From positions 22,116,866 to 22,180,865 of the forward strand of contig JAAOOA010000086.1 in the NCBI GenBank assembly GCA_012861695.1: a stretch of DNA of 64,000 nucleotides, given 5' to 3'. The translations under genes were made by a program, and so were the position numbers. The DNA is from Trematomus loennbergii (lineage: Eukaryota; Chordata; Actinopteri; Perciformes; Nototheniidae). The stretch's first letter is position 1. Every line of letters begins with the position of its first letter. Below the pieces are notes generated by a model. The model was not told the origin of the DNA, did no database searches, and saw only the letters and a list, made by a program, of their open reading frames with translations. Of the stretch, positions 49,019-64,000 are shown piece after piece.

Positions 49019-50286
49019 AATGCTAGTTTCAGAGTATAATGGGAGGAGGCAGTGTCAAACCCAGCAAGACCATCGCGAAAGATTGACCGCCGATGAAATG
49101 CTACAGCCAATTTGCCTCAGGCACACACACACACACACAAAAACATATTCATACACAACTATAGATACTGCCGTCCTTCTCTGAGGTGAGGAGGGAAGGG
49201 GAAAGAGTGGCTTAGCGTGAGAGCGTAGGATGGAGCGCTAGAAAGCAAAAGAGAGGGATGGAAATGGAAGGAGGAGGTTACGATTTCTCAGCATCACCCC
49301 TCCCCCTCCTTTCACTCTCTCACACACACACACACACACACACTGTCTGAGTCCAGAGCAGCGCATGGCCTCATGAAAGCAAATGGGCATTGTGATTCTG
49401 AGCTGCCGCGCTGACAAAGAAAAAGGGCAGGATAGAGTGAGAGACAGGGACAAATGTCAAAGGGAGACACAGTAACACAGTGTGATCTTTTTATGGTTGT
49501 AATAAAAAAAACTAGGAGACTTCGAGGTATCGAAGTAGAAAAAAATTGCTCTATTATGTGATTATCTTAAAGGTTTATAAGCATTATTTGCATTTGTTTA
49601 ACAGTATTATCTTTCTCAAGAAGTCTAACATGAGAGATTCTTGGTCAGTTGTCCTTCTCTTCTCCACCACAGAGATTAATATATGCCTTATATTTAATGT
49701 CACCATTAATATTTCATAAACTCAATTTGGCTCAGGGGTGTTTTCTGCTTAGAGTTGGAAAAATCAGAGCTATTTCAAAAGCCGTTTTACGAACAGCTTC
49801 CTCTCTGTGCTGCGGCTGTCAGAGGATGTACAGTAAGCTCTTGTTATCTTTATTTGTGATGTGGGATGCCAATTAGCTGCTATCAAAGGGAGCGCTATAG
49901 GCTTTTAGGGGTCTACACACACTCAAATGGGGACTTGTGATGTGTGCGTGTGTGCATATTTTTGTCTCACCCCCCCGTTCCTTGTCCTTCCTTGACCCCC
50001 CGTTGTGTGTAAACAAAGAGAGCAACGATATCTGTCTGTACAGGCAGCCACTCTTTGTCCCTGATGGACTGCTTACACACTGATTTATATGGGTCAGGGC
50101 AGTGTGTGTGTACATATGAAGTTAATCACATTGGGATGAAAATACAATTTAATTGAGACGAATTGTACAGTGTGTGTGTATGCGTGTGTATGCATATTCA
50201 CTTCGTCTAATTCACTGAAAAACATTGAATTAGACGAAGAGTATCTTAATGTGTGTTAGTCTGCGTGTGTGTATTTGTGTAACAAG

Positions 50287-50403
<117 letters not shown>

Positions 50404-50516
50404 AACCTTGGGTGAAAAACAAGGACTACCATAAAAACGTACATAAACAGTTTGAACGGCGTCTTGCTGTTTTGTGATTCTCCTTCAACTCTCCTTCACT
50501 CCTTCAGTCCATTCAT

Positions 50517-50576
50517 TGTCTGTCTATCTGTCTGTCTGCCTGTCTGCCTGCCTGTCTGTCTGTCTGTCTCTGTCTA

Positions 50577-50607
<31 letters not shown>

Positions 50608-50662
50608 GTCTGCCTGTCTGTCTGCCCGCCCCCTGTCTGTCTACCTGTCCGCCCCTGTCTAC
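50517..50662. repeat. (CTGT)n tetranucleotide tract
   Basis: Imperfect TCTG/CTGT repeat with CTAT and CTGC variants, lying 115 bases from a (GT)n tract. Confidence 0.95.
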
Positions 50663-51784
50663 CTTCTGGCAGTATGAACACCAGCTATAACACAATTATA
50701 TGTTGTGTTCCTGGAGCAGAGATATGAATTCCTACTCCTACTCTCTCCAGCCATTCCTTCCTGTTGCCCTGAAGCAACTCCATACTACAGAATTTTTTTC
50801 ATTTTAAAAGATTTATTTGACCTTCTTCCTTCATCTTGACTGGACTAAATCTGATAGTACAGACGGACAGAAAACATGGCAAGAGAGTCAAATATAGGAT
50901 GAACAAGTTGCCCAGTGAGGCTCACGTTTTTGTACGAGTCTAAAGCACCAAGCCATCCTACTTAATACTTTTTAGCAGGTTTTAAGCCGGTAGTGTGTTC
51001 ACATTGGAAAAATACCTGTAAAATGCACCCCTTTTACCACAGATATGGTAATAGATAATATTAAGTAGCAGTGACATAGAGAACAAACATAGTATTGAAT
51101 CTTTGGGAAAAGCTCTAACATTTCTTCAGATATTCCAAAATGTTTGTTGCTGTTTCCCTTTTGGAATAATAACGGTACCATTTAGAGCTTTGTACATGAG
51201 ATGTAAGAGTTGCAATGCATCTTCCTCTGCCAGAGCCATAACAATGATGAGAGGACATACTCTTTACTGTATACTACATGTAGAGTGGAATAGGGACATG
51301 GCATGCCGCAGCACATGACCACAGAGGATGAATGAATGTGGTGACCTCTGACACCAGCGTGACCTAGAATCTAAATACAGCTCGGTGCATTGAATCGTCT
51401 ACCCTTTACTGTACATACCAGGAAGTGCCGGCATGTCCTTGACAGAGGCGATGCTCTATTGCACTGCTGCAGTGTGTCTCCCATGGCAGAGGATGCAGTG
51501 TTACACTATTCCCAGTCCCACTGGGAGGGGTAGAATAGCAGCAGCAGCAGCAGCTCTCGAATGTAGGAAATTGGCTGTGATGTAATGTATGGGCTCATGC
51601 TGATGCAGAGAAAAAAAATGATGGAACAAGATGAGAATGAACGGGGAAGAAAAAGGCAATTTGGGACGTTTTTGTGGCTCCCTGGTGTGAAAGATTGAGA
51701 TTTTGGCCGTTATTGTTGGTTTATTTCTGTACAGTGATTTATTTTTAAGTTACCTGCCTGTCCTTTCTTTATTGTTGGATGCAA

Positions 51785-51820
<36 letters not shown>

Positions 51821-54110
51821 CTCATGATGAACTAATTAGTGAGCGTATGTGTTCGTGTGCACAGAAAGGGGAAAAAATTTGTATCGCTTCACAAGCCTGA
51901 TCAAACACTGAACACATGTTCTGTTGCCAGAACCCCAGTGTGACAACGGCAGATCTGGCATACACACATGTGGACACACACAGAAATAGTCACATGCTAA
52001 GACCCACACCTACAGCATTGATAATTAAATGAGAGTGTACCATTTAGTAAGCTACACCGTTCAGCAGGGAAAGCTTGCTTGCATACAATATAATAAGGGA
52101 CCATTTTAAGTTGTGTTATGAGTATTTCACTCAGACTTATCCCTGTCTCCTTGCTTGCGTGGTACAGTAAGACAAACTGTAATTGGACGTGCAAAGCAGA
52201 GGTTGTGGTAGTTGCATTTATGCTTGATTGGCAGTATTTTCCTAAATATATGCCTCTTTTTTATCTATACAAACCTAAAGGCTTTGAGGACAAGGAATGA
52301 TTGATGTGTTTGGCAAACCAAATGATATCCAGTAATGTTGGCTTGGGTTACTGGAGTGTCAAATCCAATAAAGAGCATTATAACGCTGCTAATGTTGGCT
52401 TCAACTCTAGTATCATTTAGGACTCCAGCATTAAATACTACCTAGCCTTTGGGGTTCATGGACAACATTTTGTGGGTTTCATATAAAAGATTGACTCTTC
52501 TATATGTCCCTTTTGTTAAGAATATGAGAAGCTATTACCTTGCAAGGACTGAGTTACAGTTTAAAGGATGTCTATGACATGATTGTTTCACAGGTAGCCA
52601 GTTTCCACTAAGTTAACACTTATATAAATAATGATAAAAAGTTGTCAGACAATATTCAAAGGATTCCAATATTGTATTTCAGTCAATGCGCTATACCACT
52701 TAGCTTCCAACATTTATTATTGACCTGCATGCAACCACAGCTAGCATAAATTGGATTGGTTCATACTACTGAAACTAAAAACTAAAATGTCCTGTCTTAA
52801 TGCGTCCATGCAGATATATTTTAATGGAGAATGCACAATGGATGAGTATGAGATGAGACTCAGTACTGGGTTAGCAATTAAATTACAAAGTAATCTAGTT
52901 AGCCAGACATGCTAATGTTTGCAGCTTACAACGCAGAAGCAGATTGAATCCACTTCTGACACTTTTGCTCTTGTTCTTTTGGTTTTGATAGGCATTAAGC
53001 ACCTTTAGATAACAAGCAGTGTTCTTACTAGAGCTTAACAGGCCTGCTCTGCCTGGTTACGCTTGCTAAGCTATGATTGGAGAATCGCTGTTCTGGTTGT
53101 TAGCGAGCTGTCAACTTAAAGCAAGGAGGACATTTAACAGAGAGACTTTGATCAGCAGCATTGTCTAGCACCATAACACTACCTGCGCTCAGTCATTGAC
53201 ATCAGAAGTCTTTTGTTTTCATGTAAGTAGGATATATCATGCAGGAGAGCTTAATACGAAACTGGAGCTTCAATTGAGATACGATTGATTAGCAGATCAT
53301 TTGCTTCTTCAGTTATCACACACTAATTGTAATACTCTCTCTCTTCCTGCTCGGAAATCCACCATCGGCCTAAATCAGCTTCACCTTCTCGTTAAATTGA
53401 GCTTATTGATCTTAAATATGACCAGAGGGCGGTCGTTTGTTCTGTTCATTGACGTTACTGGACAGCAATTGATCTGATCAAAGGACAGCAGGCTATGATA
53501 CTGTAGGAAGTCCTTAGAGAGCAGATCTGGAGTCATTTGATTACATCCAGAAATTAACCATCTCCTATTTTATTGCCGTAGAATAAGAGTTTGACAGGCC
53601 AAGTCACGTCCGGTTAGAAGTACACCCTCATCAGAAAGAAAGGATTCACTGTGGCCCGTCTCCGTGTCTTAGTAGATGTAGTATCGTACATTTCAAAGAG
53701 TTTCAGCAGGATGGCAGTAACAAGGATGATAACAGAGTTTAATAAGACTTTGCCGTAGTTTCCATGAGTGCCATCCAACATGGAGAGTTAGGTAATGTGA
53801 TCAAAGACTTATCAGATCGTGGCTCCCTTGTCACTGAGAATTCAATCTCACTGTCTCTTAAATCTATATCCTCGCTGGTTCAGTGGGTTACTTCACAGAC
53901 ATGTGGTAAATTGAAGAATCCCTCATTGAGAAACTTTTTTGCCAAGTTTTTTAATCAAGTGTTGGGTCTTAGAATATGTTATTTATTTGAAACAAGTCGG
54001 ATGGAGAAATAGAGTTTGATTTCTGTTCAATTGTTATTTGGAGTATCCTGTTTTGTCTTTGTCTGAAGACACTTATAATTCCTGATCGGTGACATTACCA
54101 TGCATCCCTC
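50663..54110. other. No gene recognised
   Basis: AT-rich DNA. Holds a (TA)n run at 51789-51819 and a short (CAG)n-like run at 51538-51552. No exon signature seen. Confidence 0.5.
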
Positions 54111-54119
54111 TGTCTTTAA

Positions 54120-54600
54120 CTAATAAGGCAAACGTTTGGGAAACAAGATCGATGCCACAGTAAATAGGCTTTCAAGCTTCACCTATATGCTAGTTAGCTT
54201 AGCATAAAGACAGGAAGCAGAGGGACGAGCTAGTATTGCTCAAAACAATCTGTTTCATATAAAAAAACATTATAGAGGGGTGGTATATTCCTTACAAACT
54301 AAATGTAAAAGTATTCTTGTCACCTTGAAGTTGCGAGGATACAAGCAGGGAATTCAGGAAGTAATGGTTCCTGGTAAGATACATGTAGGCCTACGTCCTC
54401 TCTGAAACCACAACTTGTTGGTTCATAATCTTACTATTGTGTGCAGATGATGGAGTTGTATTGTGGTAATTCATTATTTTGCATTCTAGTAGATGGATTT
54501 TCATACTTTCAGATGGAACCAGGCTAGTAGTTTCTCTGTGTTTACAGTCTTTATGCTAAGCTTAGCTAACCGGCTGCTGATCAAAGCCTCATGTTTAAAG
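54120..54600. repeat. Dispersed repeat family R2, inverted pair
   Basis: TTAGCTTAGCATAAAGACAG at about 54195 and its inverted form CAGTCTTTATGCTAAGCTTA at about 54547 are arms of an inverted arrangement about 350 bases apart. Related to 34139-34290. Could be one hairpin-type element or two opposed insertions. Confidence 0.65.
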
Positions 54601-58971
<4,371 letters not shown>

Positions 58972-59278
58972 AGTTGTATTGTGTTTGACATTGTTTCAGC
59001 AGCAGAGTGACTTTTTCTGTCCACACAGTGTGAAAGTGAATCATGGTGAATAAGGATGTGCAGCGGGGGTATTTTTGCAAACTGTGTGGGTGAGTGCCGA
59101 GCATCACTTTCTGTACTGTGCTGCAGAGAGGGAAGGAAACTCACTTTATTTGTGGTTAGAGGCAGCGTGAGGTGTGAGGCTGTTTATATATTTGCTGTAA
59201 GAACGAACAGTGCAGAGAAACCATCGCAATAAAATGAGCTGACATTTGTGAAACATCCAAGATAACAGGTTGATTAAC

Positions 59279-59308
59279 GTGTGCGTGCGTGCGTGCGTGC
59301 GTGTGTGT
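59279..59308. repeat. (GTGC)n short tandem repeat
   Basis: GTGTGCGTGCGTGCGTGCGT with flanking TG units; alternating purine-pyrimidine. Confidence 0.9.
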
Positions 59309-59461
59309 GGGTGGTTGTGTGTTGCCCCTTACCTCTTGGTCCTTGTCATTCAGTATACATTTGACATGGTTAAAACCCCCGTTAGGGACCCTTACTTCAG
59401 GGTCGCCGCCCGGACGAAAGGGCGCGATTAAATGAGCCGTGGCTAAATTGTCACTCCATTC

Positions 59462-59743
<282 letters not shown>

Positions 59744-62700
59744 AACATTGTCTATTGTCTGGTGGTCTTGTGTTCACGTGCCCACACCAGTGTTGGCCAC
59801 ATGCTGCTCTGCAAAACTCAACCACAGTTTGTTTTGCAGCCAAATTTAGGTCAGAATAAGGTTATGAAGACCTGGTGCCCTTATTTATAATCAGGTTACG
59901 TGACTACTTTTGGGGACGGTGAGAGGAGCCCAGTTGATGAACTCTTCTAACGGCGGATGTTATAAATATTTGAACAAGTTGTTCGGTAAAATGAGCTCAA
60001 AAACACGCTTTTGGTCAGAGTAGGACGAGCTTCAATAATTACCTAACCGACTAAATGACCATATGTATTTTAATTATTCACCACTGTGTCCCTGAATTCT
60101 TGAAGAGAACCGTATTTGCACCGAAAAGCACAGAGCAAACACGCACATGTATGGGAAGTATGCTGTTAAATGTGGCCCTGATTTATTTAAATTCATCAAG
60201 ACTTGCATTTTTGTATTCCTGCTTACCGTGTAGCATGCAGTACTCAAGGCGGCACGCATGGTGAGTAATTGATGTACTAAAGGTCATTTTGTGGGTGAAA
60301 TATACCTTGAAAGATGCAAACAGACAACAAAGTGCTTCAGAATTAGCTTTGCTTCTCATTTACTTCTGTTGAAAGCCAAATGAAAAGCGTCTTAGAAAAC
60401 AACAGCTTTGGACAAAATAGATGGTAGTGTGAGGGTTAGTGCTGTATGTGCTGAACTCTGATTCGACCGTCAAAATAAAGTTGTTTGTTAGCCTCTGAAT
60501 AAAGAATAATCCATCGAGACATGTCTCTCACCAATACTGCTAGACTAGAAGAGTAGTTTAGCACATTTTAGCACCAATGTTAGTCACTGTCTGTCTGTGC
60601 ATAATGATATGCTAAATAGGTAGGTAGCATGTTAGCAGCTAATAATACCACCACTCATTTCTGAGTGCATGGTTAGTTGTTAGCTTGTTTTATCTTTGTC
60701 ACACTTAAACATTTGGTGTCTACTTCTTCCTATGTCATGAAATATATCAAATACATCATTTATTGTGCATGATCATTTTATTTTAAGGTCTGTCTATATG
60801 TTTACTGTTCAATTTCTTTGTTCAGAATCAGTTAAATACATATTTTAACGAACTATCAATCTAAATACCCATTTGATTAATGTTAAATACCTTTATTCTC
60901 ATACAAATCAGCTACTCTGTTCTGTCTGCTAACACTAAATGAAAACCAGAGGAAGAGTTTAATGTCTAACAATAAATGTGTCTCTTCCTGTTTCTGTGGT
61001 TGTGTCTGAGAAGTTGATCTTCTGTCTGCAACTTTCACATCACCAAAAACTGTCCGGCATTACCAAACAGTCTTAAAACAGGCCTCTTGCAAACACATGC
61101 AACAATTACACGTAGTTTTGTTTTTACCCCAACTTCCCTGTAATAATACATTATTAACTTTAGACTTGAAATACAAATTATACACAGAATTAATTAAATA
61201 TTAACCAAAACATGTTATAGAAAAAAACATACAGGTACAACACATTTCAGCCACTGCGTACATACATATTTAAGTATTATTATTATCTTCAGGGACAGAT
61301 TCAAAGAAAGACTTCATATACCAGAATGCACCTGTGCTTTGTGTAGTCCATCAGAGAGGAAGAGAGGCACAGAAACATGGAAGTGGTGCTGCAGTCGTTG
61401 ACACCTCCCTGTTAGATGGTAACTGAGTGCAACAAAAGATGAAAAGGAGATCAAAGATAAAGTGATGTGAGACCATTTTAGCGTTTTATGATGAAGTGTC
61501 TCCTTAGAGAAGGATGTAAGATGAGGAAACAGAGGAGAGTAACAGTTCTTCATGAGTCACTGAAGCTCATGAGTGGGAGGTTGTTATGGAGCTGGTGTGA
61601 GACCTCAGTTATGATGTTGTATTTACTGTATCTGGCTCCCCAAGTGTGAGAATGAGCTCCCACAGAGCAAATGTTTTCATCCATACTGTCTGGTGATTGA
61701 GTATCTCCATGAGGAGACTCTTTGACAGCGCGTGAATGGTGGCATCTGTTTGGTTTCAGCAATGTGACCAAATGTACTCATTGGGCCTCATGCAAGGAGC
61801 GATACACAAATATTCCTATTTTTGTTCACATCCATGCTTTGTTTTTATTTGTATTGGTACCGAGATTCTTAGGGTTCTCTCATTTTTCCTTTTCTCTTAA
61901 AATAAACTTTTTTGAATTGTCGGGAGCTACAAATTGGTTTTCCAACTTAACGAATGTAGGTTTTATTTTTCAGGAACATAAAATAAATGCATGAACATCA
62001 CATAATCAAACTTGGATTAACCTGTGTATTGAAATAAATACAATCTTTAACGATTAGATTGTGGCTAAAGAAAATAATGTTGTTCTACTGATTCCAATAC
62101 TGACTAAAAAACCCTTGGAGTATGATATTGCGTGCATCTAGCTTCTATAAAGGCTTACATACTACTCAAGGATTCAGGCGTTGCATTCAAAGGCTTTATC
62201 GTCATATGCACAAGACATACAAATAGTGCAAGAAGAAACAGAAAAAGAAGAATGTTGGATGCTTTTGGATTTTCCTGTAACACAGTGGGGACACTGTGGT
62301 AAAACACATTTAGTTTGTTTATTAACAGTCTTAAACTGTTGCTGAACTTATGCTTCTTACAGCTGTTTTTTGGTGTCATCTCTACAATCTTGGGCACGTG
62401 ACAGTGTTGCACATTGCACACATCTGCATTTATACAATGTTTAATTGGCGTTACATATGCTTTTAACAAACAACACGCCTCCAATGATGAGCAAGTGGGA
62501 GTTATCTAACACAAGTTGAATCAGATTTGGATTATCTGGTGCATCTAGAGTTGACTTTTATTATATTTTTCTCTTAATATAAGAGACATTAAAGATCATT
62601 TTGTTACACCTCACTTATCAATGATGCCATTCTAATTTCTTCTTTGAAATTGACTCCAAGAAAGACTGATATGATTATTTATGCACTGCATCCGAATCTG

Positions 62701-62974
62701 GAAGGCTTTCAAACAATTAAGTTGTAGCAAGCATGGCCCCCCCTCTAATGACTGGAATATGCACAGGGCCAGATGTTATCTTTGAAACAAGGAGAGAGGG
62801 CAGTGGGTTTTGGCTGTTGTCTGTGAATAAACATCACCTTTGATGTGAGGCTTGTATTGAACCCTGCTGACCAACTGAACTCTGGCTAGCTGATAAATTG
62901 TTCACGTCTCACCACACCGTTGAAATTCAATTCTGCATGCTGCTGAGGGCAGACTCACACCGGTGTCGTCTGCC

Positions 62975-62976
<2 letters not shown>
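59744..62976. other. No gene recognised
   Basis: AT-rich DNA without recognised exon or repeat family. Short reading frames have no known homology that I can see. Confidence 0.5.

Positions 62977-64000
<1,024 letters not shown>

Noticed and set aside
48556..49110. 184-residue Phe/Ser/Leu-rich minus-strand frame resembling a membrane protein
   Set aside because: Composition follows from the polypurine block on the other strand; no start context or splice signals.

Overview
This window is eukaryotic nuclear DNA, almost certainly from a ray-finned (teleost) fish. Coding exons are short, flanked by GT-AG introns and sparse. The non-coding DNA is crowded with long (GT)n microsatellites, MITE-like inverted-repeat elements, L2-type LINE 3' ends and a tRNA-derived SINE pair, a mix typical of fish. 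Only two genes can be supported from the sequence, and both are incomplete. Nearly all other open reading frames are chance products of low-complexity or repeat DNA.

Left part (1-8.4 kb, + strand): the last three coding exons (5718-5827, 7701-7818, 8225-8391) of TRIT1, the tRNA isopentenyltransferase that makes i6A37. They include the C-terminal C2H2 zinc finger split over the last two exons. The catalytic exons lie upstream, outside the window.

Middle (8.4-24.5 kb): a gene-free interval between two convergent genes. It holds an L2-like LINE relic with an in-frame stop, a second LINE relic broken by a TTAA-flanked piggyBac-like MITE, a MITE with perfect 18-bp terminal repeats, a composite element with a perfect 17-bp hairpin, and (GT)n tracts.

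Right-middle (24.5-37.3 kb, - strand): a CYRI (FAM49, DUF1394) gene, encoding a myristoylated Rac1-binding antagonist of the Scar/WAVE complex. Eight shared coding exons are seen plus two alternative first coding exons. Both of those are 80 nt long, start MGNL and join exon 2 in the same phase. The last, roughly 20-codon exon was not found. Two exons each lack exactly one base against the conserved reading frame, so the gene is either hit by single-base sequence errors or recently broken. The protein is closer to CYRIA than CYRIB, and its place beside TRIT1 (in mammals beside MYCL) fits a third CYRI ohnolog in the MYC-family paralogon.

Right part (37.3-64 kb): no coding exon recognised. It may be 5' UTR introns or upstream DNA of the CYRI gene. 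It contains MITEs, a tandem SINE pair, a polypurine block, a (CTGT)n tract, four long (GT)n tracts and a (GGGT)4 G-quadruplex motif. No rRNA, tRNA gene, CRISPR array or viral gene was seen.
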